From the NCBI GenBank assembly GCA_032622095.1, contig CP136064.1, positions 248,281,827 to 248,345,826 of the forward strand: 64,000 bases of DNA. Reading direction: 5' to 3'. The translations under genes and the position numbers were made by a program. How positions within the stretch are numbered: the first letter of the stretch is position 1; each line of letters starts with the position of its first letter. The notes under the pieces were generated by a model. It worked only from the letters and a program-made list of their open reading frames with translations, was not told where the DNA came from and made no database searches. This stretch comes from Siphonodentalium dalli (lineage: Eukaryota; Mollusca; Scaphopoda; Gadilida; Siphonodentaliidae). This document shows positions 1-11,600 of this stretch, piece after piece.

Positions 1-368
1 GTATGAAGGGTCTTTGGTTTACTGGGGTTCTGATTTGTTAAAATGGGGTCACTGGGGCAAACATGAGCAGGGTCAATATCTTTTAAAAAAAACTATTTTT
101 AGTATTAAGTTTTTAGATTTAACTCCTTTTGCTAAATTTAACAAAATAAATAATTTTTACCGGTAAATGAAAAAAAATTTAGTAAATTTGACTCCTTGCA
201 CAATTGTTTTGTTTTTTTTTAATGAATTTATTTTTTCAATTTTAAATTTAAATTTTGAAAAATAAATTATGTTATAACAACATACTGACTATTGTAGTCT
301 TCAGAGTCCCAGTCTTCTCCGTCTTTACAGTCTGGTGAGCGACCCCACAGTCATTGACTGTCTTGTTA
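1..368 (+). repeat. 3' part of dispersed element also present at 20.9-22.9 kb
   Basis: The first 80 bases (ctgatttgttaaaatggggt and the GGTCACTGGG context) match the module repeated many times in 20930-22880. The end (tttacagtctggtgagcgac at 325, then cacagtcattgactgtcttg) matches the end of that second copy at 22832-22876. The element is cut by the window start. The poly-A/T interior at 80-270 matches the A-rich middle of the other copy. No coding capacity. Confidence 0.7.
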
Positions 369-1107
369 ATTTGTTCGCCCACAACTACGTCACACGTAGT
401 CAAGTCACGGAAATCTCCGAATACCGGTGGTGGTATTATTTATTTATTTTACAGGTTATTTATTATGGGACTAGGGTCATTTTAATCACAACAGGGAGGG
501 CTTTACGATTGCGTTTTGTAGTTTCTAGACCGAATAAATCCTTTAAAAGTGTTCTTCTTCAATTTTCATCTCACATTGAAGTGACCAAGTGATAGGATAG
601 GATAATTTTATTTATAATACACATATGAGTAGTACAATGGAATTCACATATAACAAGATATTAATGCAGTATATAGTGGGGGGGGCGGGTAACTACTAAC
701 ATAGCCCTACCGGGCTGTCTTCCTGCTTCCCCCAAAACAAATATTAATATATGAATAATTAATATTAATATTAATGATCGTCCTAACTGGTCCTAACTCA
801 AATGAAACTCAACCCACCTGTCTTTAGCTAATGGATAGTTTTATATAGTGCTTATTCCAAGAGATACTAAATTATTTTGATATTATCATTACCAATTTGT
901 TGAACAAGCCAAAAATGTAATGCCACTTGACAGGCACTCAATAGAGCAACGAGACATACACTCGCAGATCTACACACCATAACTTATGCTTGTTGAAAAA
1001 AACGAGTGCCTAGGTATGCCAGAGTAATTACAGTATGAGTGGTGTTGCTAAAGGGTCTTAACATTGGCTGAGGTTTTCAGCATAATATAGGACTCTGCCA
1101 TTATATG
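369..1107. other. AT-rich non-coding stretch upstream of CHEK2 exons
   Basis: No gene recognised. A short GATAG tandem at about 590-603 followed by AATTTTATTT resembles the tail of a degraded retroelement, but nothing upstream supports that. A nine-base G run lies near 678. Confidence 0.4.
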
Positions 1108-1528
1108 TAGGGCTGCAACGATTCCGATGCATTGTGTTTTAAAGTTCATGATGCATCATAATTAGAGGATGCGATGTAAAAACTTCATGTATGCAGAGTT
1201 ATCAATGGTCAGAGATACAAACTTTTCCACCCAAAACTTCACATCTGGGTTTATCTGGGGACTGTATTAGCTATTATAGTCTACTTGTAATACCTGGCCA
1301 TGCATTTTGGTCATTTTAGTTACATGTAGGTCTTGTTATTTACTTCACTGAATATGTTGAGAACTTGAGGTGAACATTGATGAGATATACATACCGGTAC
1401 TAAAATAATTAAGTGGTTCATCTAGTTTTGACAGCCGTCAGTTTGCAAAAATTGCATCGCGATGCGCATTGCATCGTGATAGTAAAATCATGATTCGCAT
1501 CATGGAGGTCTGAATCATTGCTGCCCTA
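1108..1528. mobile_element. hAT-like short non-autonomous element
   Basis: The left end TAGGGCTGCAACGATTCCGA is matched in inverse at the right end (TGAATCATTGCTGCCCTA). Subterminal ATGCATTG/TGCATCGCGATGC motifs are inverted too. TAGGGCTGCAACGATT-type ends are typical of hAT elements. The flanking 8-mers (attatatg, gttgaatg) match poorly, so the target duplication has decayed or the boundary is off by a base or two. Confidence 0.55.
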
Positions 1529-1600
1529 GTTGAATGTTGCCTAATTACCTCAAAACTAAGACACTCAACAGTCCACCAATAGGCATCGATCTCTTGCCAT

Positions 1601-1680
1601 CTGCGGATAACTCAGTTGGTTAGTCGGCCGACCTCTGAGCTACACAATTGACACGGTCCGGGGTTCACATCCAGAATGGT
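1601..1680 (+). repeat. tRNA-derived SINE head / tRNA pseudogene
   Basis: TAACTCAGTTGGTTAG (from 1609) resembles a tRNA A box and D arm. GGTTCACATCC (1662-1672) resembles the B box and T arm, at about the right spacing. The cloverleaf is not intact and no acceptor stem closes, so this is a pol III-promoter relic rather than a working tRNA. A tail of unknown extent follows. Confidence 0.5.
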
Positions 1681-2548
1681 ATCGGTTGGACTTTGTGTCT
1701 CCATCTGCATTCCCGGTACCATTAGCATCACAAATCGACCATCAATGCCATGATCAAAGCTCTGATAATTATTTCTTGAGCAAAAGAATCTCAGACACAT
1801 CGAAAAATCTACTGGATAAGGTATGTTCCTCCGCTCCTCATAGTGTCATGTCCAGGGGTAACACACTACTAAGCAAAACATCAGATGGTGAGTTAACGCT
1901 AATGACTCCCATGTGCAACAATGTTCATATGTTAAAGAACCCTACCATGGCGATGAAGTCAAGGGTAAACGGCAAAATTACCTGGTCAAATTTGAGACAT
2001 CAAACTTATGAAACCACAGTGGAAATTAGTCATTAGTATGGCTGAATTGGTCATTGTTGCATGGTATCGTGCAAAAAGGCACCCAGGGTCTCTCAAACAT
2101 GCAAATAGACACCCAGGATTTCAAAGTATCGTTCGTCTGTGACAGTTAAACTCAACGTGGGTGGAATACCTATTCAATTTCCCTTGAAATTTCACTCTAA
2201 AATCACAAACAAATAACTATGGTAATAATAATTAACATGTGACTAATTTAAAATAGAATTTTTTACTAGGAATTTTAGATGCTGGTTGACTTTTTACAAA
2301 TTTTGTGAGATCATGGGTGTCTTTTTGCACATTTAGGAGATCCTGTGTGTCTTTTTGCACGAAACCATGCGACAATGACCTTATTCAGAATTTGTATGAG
2401 CCTTTACTGCACTATGCCAGATCTTGGGTCGAAATAAACTCACTCATACTTTGCCTTGTCAGTGCTACAAGGTGAACGCTCTTTAACCACTGGACCTCTG
2501 AGCTGCATCAAACAATTATCATACTTAGACTTTGTTTTAAAATTTCAG
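1681..2548. other. CHEK2: Presumed CHEK2 intron; no N-terminal exon seen
   Basis: I looked for the Trp-rich PW-x-RL / GF-x-x-L segment that precedes the FHA core, and for a donor leaving one base of a split codon. I found neither. The stretch holds the 2049-2380 MITE and otherwise unrecognised AT-rich sequence. Confidence 0.5.
2049..2380. mobile_element. Small TIR element (MITE) with GGTCATTGTYGCATGG ends
   Basis: GGTCATTGTTGCATGGTATC at 2049 is inverted at 2343-2380, with about 40 bp of terminal inverted repeat including the GTGCAAAAAGRCAC motif. It is 332 bp long with no coding capacity, and sits 168 bp upstream of the first visible CHEK2 exon. Superfamily not recognised. Confidence 0.65.
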
Positions 2549-2664
2549 ACCTTGACAAAGATGAATATTCCCTTGGTAGAGGTGAACAGTGTGATATCTG
2601 TTTTAATGGCAAGAAGGACACATGTTTCCAAGCTTACAGCAAGGTGCACTTCAAAATCATTCGG
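2549..2664 (+). CDS. CHEK2: CHEK2 exon: first half of FHA domain
   Basis: Acceptor tttcag ends at 2548 and donor gtaagt starts at 2665. The exon begins with the last two bases of a split codon and ends in phase 0. It encodes 38 residues including [13 protein letters not shown] and [10 protein letters not shown], the beta-strand 3-5 core of the FHA fold with the phosphopeptide-binding Arg and Ser. The preceding exon, which must end with one base of the split codon, was not found in 1-2548. Confidence 0.95.
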
Positions 2665-5600
2665 GTAAGTTTTTTATCACATAATACGGCCATAAAAGCA
2701 GTTTCATAATTATCGGTAATAGACACGTTTAATATCAGCGCGTGCGATGACGTCACAGCGTTCTTCAAATAACTTTCGATCGCTGTAGTTTATGATTGTT
2801 GTTTTCGATGAATATTGCGCGTTGCTTCGGGTTTATTTGATCATGTGATAAAAGGTATCTCAAACTCGTTTTATTTTATACGTAATTTATCAACCTCGTC
2901 CACTAAATTCTATTTGAGCCTCGGTAAACCTCGGCTCAAATCGAATTTAGTGAACTCGGTTGATAAATTCCGTATAAAATAGAAACTCATGTGAGATCCT
3001 CTATATAATAGTCTTCACAAGAATGTTCAACACATTGACTGCTGACTATAAGTTAATTGTTTCTCATACTTTTTGCATGTAATTGAATAGGAGTTGGCAG
3101 TATACAGAATGAACATTTAAAATCACATAAATCAGTCGCATATATGAAGTCCATTCTTATCAGAGTCAAATCAAACATGGGGTACAATTTGGCATGCTGT
3201 CTGATTATGGTCTACATGGAATTTTCCTCACATTCAATGTCAGATTGTTAGCTATATAATCTATGAGGAATTCAGTGGAATAAAATTAATTGAAACAAAT
3301 CCAGTTTGGGTTTTTGGTTCCAAATTACATGTAAGTGACACAATTATGTGCCCTCTGCCGTGAGCGTCTCTCAAATAACAGTAGCTATACTGACTCCGAT
3401 TTTTGTGAGTGTACGATACATTGCGAGCGCATAGTTAATATTATCAGTGCGTTTTGTTTTCTGCCGACGCGTGCATATTTCATGTTCTCTCTAGCGCTTT
3501 TAGCCCTCGTTCAGTTGGGCGTGAATGCAGGGTTAATATTCCGAGCACGCTTATCTGCTGGGGCTTAGATTTCTAGAAGTGTTTATCAGGTGGACATTCT
3601 GGGCGCGCAGAGTTATTATCATCCAATATCATTATATGGCGGATATTTATGGACTACTTTAGCCCCCACATCTCAAGTACTAGGAAGTACTTTTAACAAT
3701 GCGAAAAACTCAAAGTTTTGTTATTGTCGGATGCTAGTTGTTTTGCAAGGACAATGGTATAATTCATTTTCCAGGTGTATAGATTCTGACACAAATTCAG
3801 TGAAAAATTGTCTCTTGAATTCAGTCTTCAGCTGATACTGAGTAATTTGAATTTAATCTTTGATGTGAAACTTATTGAGGATAAACAACAGTTTGATTGG
3901 AACAGTGGCATAAGACTTGATATACAACATGGGTCACTGAGAAATATGTCTATATTTATATACGAGTCTCCAATAAGGTCTCGCATATATAAGAGAACCC
4001 ACTGGATAAACATTCAAGGTCAATATTGTTAGGCCAATGTATTCTCTGATATATGCGAGGCTCCCTATGTAAGACTCGCATATAAGAGAATCTTTTCTAG
4101 ATATTGGCACAGAGTTTTCGCAAAATTTCAGGAAACTCCAGTCCTGGAAAGGTTAATGTCCGATATTTGTGCATTCAAAATTTATGTGTGTAAATTAGCT
4201 TGTTGATATTTCAGTTGATACTGGTTGATATCTGTATTTGTAGGACCCTAAATACATATAACATGATTTGACTGTACCCCAGACTAAAAACCTTGCTGAT
4301 GCAGAATGCTAATGCTCTGCATCAGTCGTTATCTATTTTCGCAGAACACATGGGCCAAAAGTACTATGTTATTATGGGTACAGTGTATACCCATTCTGAT
4401 GTTGAATCTCCATATATTTGGATAGATGATGTAAATGACGTCATCTCCTCCTATATGGAGGATGGTCCATACTGGTCTGTTATGTGTTGGCACATCACAG
4501 AGCTATATAGCAACATAGAGAGAGTAACCTACCAGCCAGGGACTAGTCAAATAACAGGATTTCATGATTGAACAAATTAGGTTAGTCAGAGGTTTTTGGC
4601 AGAACTAAGTGGTAAATTTTTCTTTTTCAGACCAAGACCAGCACTGGTTTCCATGTGTTTCTAGAAGACAACAGTGCTAATGGTACTTTTATCAATGGAG
4701 AAAAAGTGGGTAAGGAATGCAGTTGAATAATTCAGAATATTTTATGTTCTCATGAGTTGGTCAAATTACCATCAAATATAGCAGTAAACGTCGTGGAAAT
4801 CTCACTCATAATAGAGTCCATATGACAAAGTCTTCAGGTGAGAGAGGTCACTGGTCGTGTGTCAAAATATTTCAGGCTAGCTATATATATCAATGTATTA
4901 TAAGGCTGATTTCATCATTCATGAGGGATGCAAATACCATCCAAAAAAGGCCAGACCTGGTCGAAATGGATGAAAATCTCGTTGATATTTGTTTTACAAT
5001 GGATAACAACAAATGAAATTGTAAAAATTCCAGGGTTCCATATTTCAATTTGAGCAAAGTTTCAACGAAGGCAAAATTTTGCACATTGTTGTGAGAGAGG
5101 ACCAGTTGTCGCCTCTGTCAAAAATTTGCATAAATCTCCAAAATTAACCCCATTATCATAATGAAGTTCTTGCGCTAGCTTTTCTATCGTACAGTTAAGC
5201 TGGGAGGCCTGGCACTAAAAGTGTTAACCCTTTACCCAACAGAAGGGCCCTGTGCCAATGCATTATCTTATATATGCTAGTCGACCATAGGTCGCCTCGC
5301 ATATATAAGAGAATGCATTGGCTTAACACATTAAAAATTATAAAATTGTTAAAGAAAGTAAGAAAAAATGGTAAAAAGTGTTAAAAAAAAGATTTTTTTT
5401 TAGGCCAATGCATTCTCTTATATATGCGAGGCGACCTATGGTCGACTCGCATATATAAGAGAATGCATTGGCACAGGGTATAACTGTAACTATCACAATG
5501 TGGTCAAGGAGCCGGTTCCAATGATATCCATATGTGTATGGTTCTATTGAGACAGACCGAAGATATTTTAGGCTGTTGAATCTTTATTTGGCCGGTTTTG

Positions 5601-8600
5601 GCCGGTTTGTTGGGTAAAGTGTTAAATCATTTAATAGGAATGGGACTAGAACAATGTTTAAACATGCTGGATAACATGCATTCCCCACATGCTCATCTGG
5701 TATAAACAACTTATAATTGCTTCATATGACATGTGCTAAGCATGGTTGATTGAAAAACTACTTACTATTTGTTTTTTTCTAAGGCAAAGGGAACAAGCAA
5801 GTTTTGAACAACAATGATGAGATCGCACTGGCAATGAAGAAAAATAAAGGTAAGAAAACAGTTATTTTAAACCAACCAATACCTAGACATTTAACAAGGT
5901 ACCAACTAGGCCTTTGAATTTTTTCCAAATTCAATCCAGAAAAGTTGTGCCCAAAATGGGACAAATTTGAAATTTGACATCAAAAGAAGCAATTTCTTCA
6001 CATCTGAGGGTTCATTGTCTGCTTAAAAAAACATCTTTTTACTTCGATGAAAAGTTTTTGAAAATATTTTTATGTTTCTTGATGTTTCACCCCCATTATT
6101 TTCTGCAGCTTATGTGTACATGGACCTGTCACAGGAGGTAGATAAGGATCTGCCAAAAGAATTGACAGATAAATATACACTTTCCAAAGAACTAGGAAGG
6201 TTAGTATTGGTTAATTGAACAACATAAATTTGTAGAATGGCTCGGATATCTAATTTAATTGAACAACATGAATTTGTAAAATGGCTCGGATATCTAATTT
6301 AATTGAACAACATGAATTTGTAGAATGGCTCGGATATCTAATTTAATTGAACAACATGAATTTGTAGAATGGCACAGATATCTAATTTAATTGAACAACA
6401 TGAATTTGTAGAATGGCTCGGATATCTAACTTAATTGAACATGAATTTGTAGAATGGCACGGATATCTAACTTAATTGAACAACATGAATTTGTATAATG
6501 GCTCGGATATCTAACTTAATTGAACAACATGGATTTGTAGAATGGCTCGGATATCTAACTTAATTGAACAACATGAATTTGTATAATGGCACGGATATCT
6601 AACTTAATTGAACATGAATTTGTATAATGGCACGGATATCTAACTTAATTGAACATGAATTTATATAATGGCACGGATATCTAACTTAATTGAACATGAA
6701 TTTGTATAATGGCACGGATATCTAACTTAATTGAAAAACATGAATTTGTATAATGGCACGGATATCTAACTTAATTGAACATGAATTTGTATAATGGCTC
6801 GGATATCTAACTTAATTGAACAACATGAATTTGTAGAATGGCACGGATATCTAACTTAATTAAACAACATGAATTTGTAGAATGGCACGGATATCTAATT
6901 TAATTGAACAACATGAATTTGTATAATGGCACGGATATCTAACTTAATTGAACAACATGAATTTGTAGAATGGCACAGATATCTAACTTAATTGAACAAC
7001 ATGAATTTGTAGAATGGCTCGGATATCTAATTTAATTGAACAACATGAATTTGTAGAATGGCTCGGATATCTAATTTAATTGAACAACATGAATTTGTAG
7101 AATGGCTCGGATTTCTAATTTAATTGAACAACATGAATTTGTAGAATGGCACGGATATCTAATTTAATTGAACAACATGAATTTGTAGAATGGCACGGAT
7201 ATCTAATTTAATTGAACAACATGAATTTGTATAATGGCACGGATATCTAATTTAATTGAACAACATGAATTTGTAGAATGGCACAGATATCTAATTTAAT
7301 TGAACAACATGAATTTGTAGAATGGCACGGATATCTAGTTTAATTGAACAACATGAATTTGTAGAATGGCACGGTGAACAACATGAATTTGTAGAGTGGC
7401 TCGGATATCTAATTTAATTGAACAACATGAATTTGTAGAATGGCTCGGATATCTAACTTAATTGAACCACATGAATTTGTAGAATGGCTCGGATATCTAA
7501 TTTAATTGAACAACATGAATTTGTAGAATGGCTCGGATATCTAACTTAATTGAACAACATGGATTTGTAGAATGGCTCGGATATCTAACTTAATTGAACA
7601 ACATGAATTTGTAGAATGGCTCGGATATCTAACTTAATTGAACAACATGGATTTGTATAATGGCACAGATATCTAATTTAATTGAACAACATGAATTTGT
7701 AGAATGGCTTGGATATCTAACTTAATTGAACAACATGAATTTGTAGAATGGCTCGGATATCTAATTTAATTGAACAACATGAATTTGTAGAATGGCTCGG
7801 ATATCTAATTTAATTGAACAACATGAATTTGTAGAATGGCTCGGATATCTAATTTAATTGAACAACATGAATTTGTAGAATGGCTCGGATATCTAATTTA
7901 ATTGAACAACATGAATTTGTAGAATGGCTCGTATATCTAATTTAATTGAACAACATGAATTTGTAGAATGGCTCGGATATCTAACTTAATTGAACATGGA
8001 TTTGTAGAATGGCACGGATATCTAACTTAATTGAACAACATGAATTTGTAGAATGGCTCGGATATCTAACTTAATTGAACAACATGAATTTGTATAATGG
8101 CTCGGATATCTAACTTAATTGAACAACATGAATTTGTATAATGGCACGGATATCTAACTTAATTGAACATGAATTTGTATAATGGCACGGATATCTAATT
8201 TAATTGAAAATGAATTTGTATAATGGCTCGGATATCTAACTTAATTGAACAACATGAATTTGTATAATGGCACGGATATCTAACTTAATTGAACATGAAT
8301 TTGTATAATGGCACGGATATCTAACTTAATTGAACATGAATTTGTATAATGGCACAGATATCTAACTTAATTGAACATGAATTTGTATAATGGCACGGAT
8401 ATTTAACTTAATTGAACATGAATTTGTAGAATGGCTCGGATATCTAACTTAATTGAACAACATGAATTTGTATAATGGCACGGATATCTAACTTAATTGA
8501 ACATGAATTTGTATAATGGCACGGATATCTAACTTAATTGAACATGATTTGTATAATGGCTCGGATATCTAACTTAATTGAACAACATGAATTTGTATAA

Positions 8601-11600
8601 TGGCACGGATATCTAACTTAATTGAACATGATTTTGTATAATGGCACGGATATCTAACTTAATTGAACATGAATTTGTATAATGGCTCGGATGGCACGAA
8701 TCCAAATTTGTAGGATGAACAACATGAATTTGTAGAATGGCACGGATATCTAACTTAATTGAACAACATTAATTTGTAGAATGGCACGAATATCTAATTT
8801 AATTGAACAACATGAATTTGTATAATGGCACGGATATATAACTTAATTGAACATGAATTTGTATAATGGCACGGATATCTAATTTAATTGAACAACATGA
8901 ATTTGTAGAATGGCTCGGATATCTAACTTAATTGAGCAACATGAATTTGTAGAATGGCACGGATATCTAACTTAATTGAACAACATGAATTTGTAGAATG
9001 GCTCGGATATCTAATTTAATTGAACAACATGAATTTGTAGAATGGCTCGGATATCTAATTTAATTGAACAACATGAATTTGTAGAATGGCTCGGATATCT
9101 AATTTAATTGAACAACATGAATTTGTAGAATGGCTCGGATATCTAATTTAATTGAACAACATGAATTTGTAGAATGGCTCGGATATCTAATTTAATTGAA
9201 CAACATGAATTTGTAGAATGGCTCGGATATCAAATTTAATTAAACAACATGAATTTGTAGAATGGCTCGGATATCTAATTTAATTGAACAACATGAATTT
9301 GTAGAATGGCTCGGATATCTAATTTAATTGAACAACATGAATTTGTAGAATGGCACGGATATCTAATTTAATTGAACAACATGAATTTGTAGAATGGCAC
9401 GGTGAACAACATGAATTTGTATAATGGCTCGGATATCTAATTTAATTGAACAACATGAATTTGTAGAATGGCTCGGTTATCTAACTTAATTGAACAACAT
9501 GAATTTGTAGAATGGCACGGATATCTAACTTAATTGAACAACATGAATTTGTAGAATGGCTCGGATATCTAACTTAATTGAACAACATGAATTTGTAGAA
9601 TGGCTCGGATATCTAACTTAATTGAACAACATGGATTTGTATATTGGCACAGATATCTAATTTAATTGAACAACATGAATTTGTAGAATAGCTTGGATAT
9701 CTAACTTAATTGAACAACATGAATTTGTAGAATGGCTCGGATATCTAATTTAATTGAACAACATGAATTTGTAGAATGGCATGGATATCTAACTTAATTG
9801 AACAACATGGATTTGTAGAATGGCTCGGATATCTAACTTAATTGAACAACATGGATTTGTAGAATGGCTCGGATATCTAATTTAATTGAACAACATGAAT
9901 TTGTAGAATGGCACGGATATCTAATTTAATTGAACAACATGAATTTGTAGAATGGCACGGTGAACAACATGAATTTGTATAATGGCTCGGATATCTAATT
10001 TAATTGAACAACATGAATTTGTAGAATGGCTCGGTTATCTAACTTAATTGAACAACATGAATTTGTAGAATGGCACGGATATCTAACTTAATTGAACAAC
10101 ATGAATTTGTAGAATGGCTCGGATATCTAACTTAATTGAACAACATGAATTTGTATAATGGCTCGGATATCTAACTTAATTGAACAACATGGATTTGTAT
10201 AATGGCACAGATAACTAATTTAATTGAACAACATGAATTTGTAGAATAGCTTGGATATCTAACTTAATTGAACAACATGAATTTGTAGAATGGCTCGGAT
10301 ATCTAATTTAATTGAACAACATGAATTTGTAGAATGGCATGGATATCTAACTTAATTGAACAACATGGATTTGTAGAATGGCTCGGATATCTAACTTAAT
10401 TGAACAACATGGATTTGTAGAATGGCTCGGATATCTAATTTAATTGAACAACATGAATTTGTAGAATGGCTCGGATATCTAATTTAATTGAACAACATGA
10501 ATTTGTAGAATGGCACGGATATCTAATTTAATTGTAAAACATGAATTTGTAGAATGGAACGGATATCTAATTTAATTGAACAACATGAATTTGTAGAATG
10601 GCACGGATATCTAATTTAATTGAACAACATGAATTTGTAGAATGGCTCGGATATCTAATTTAATTGAACAACATGAATTTGTGGAATGGCACGGATATCT
10701 AATTTAATTGAACAACATGAATTTGTAGAATGGCACGGTGAACAACATGAATTTGTATAATGGCTCGGATATCTAATTTAATTGAACAACATGAATTTGT
10801 AGAATGGCTCGGATATCTAACTTAATTGAACAACATGAATTTGTAGAATGGCACTGTGAACAACATGAATTTGTATAATGGCTCGGATATCTAATTTAAT
10901 TGAACAACATGAATTTGTAGAATGGCTCGGATATCTAACTTAATTGAACAACATGAATTTGTAGAATGGCACGGATATCTAACTTAATTGAACAACATGA
11001 ATTTGTAGAATGGCACGGATATCTAACTTAATTGAACAACATGGATCTGTAGAATGGCTCGGATATCTAACTTAATTGAACAACATGAATTTGTAGAATG
11101 GCTCAGATATCTAACTTAATTGAACAACATGGATTTGTATTATTGCACAGATATCTAATTTAATTGAAAAACATGAATTTGTAGAATGGCTTGGATATCT
11201 AACTTAATTGAACAACATGGATTTGTAGAATGGCTCGGATATCTAATTTAATTGAACAACATGAATTTGTAGAATGGCACGGATATCTAACTTAATTGAA
11301 CAACATGGATTTGTAGAATGGCTCGGATATCTAACTTAATTGAACAACATGGATTTGTAGAATGGCTCGGATATCTAACTTAATTGAACAACATGAATTT
11401 GTAGAATGGCTCGGATATCTAATTTAATTGAACAACATGAATTTGTAGAATGGCTCGGATATCTAATTTAATTGCTACTTGCTGGTTCTCAGGAATAAAA
11501 TATTGTTCATTGTCCATTTTCAAACAGTTTAACCCTTCCATGACTGTTCAGAGCTTCCTGAAATTTTGTGAAAACCATAGGGAGCCTTGCATATATAAGA

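Noticed and set aside
1601-1680. Functional tRNA gene
   Set aside because: A and B boxes are recognisable but the acceptor and anticodon stems do not pair, and the sequence continues as a SINE-like tail.
1686-2036. 116-residue open frame just upstream of the FHA exon, a candidate CHEK2 N-terminus
   Set aside because: It starts within the tRNA-like SINE region, has no SQ/TQ cluster or Trp-rich pre-FHA motif, and gives no donor that fits the split codon at 2549.
6211-11474. Possible CRISPR-like array
   Set aside because: The repeats are continuous, without unique spacers, in a eukaryotic intron; it is a satellite.
6211-11474. Possible repetitive protein gene in the satellite
   Set aside because: Unit lengths of 44, 40 and 30 bp shift the frame and stop codons (TAG, TAA) fall in every frame.
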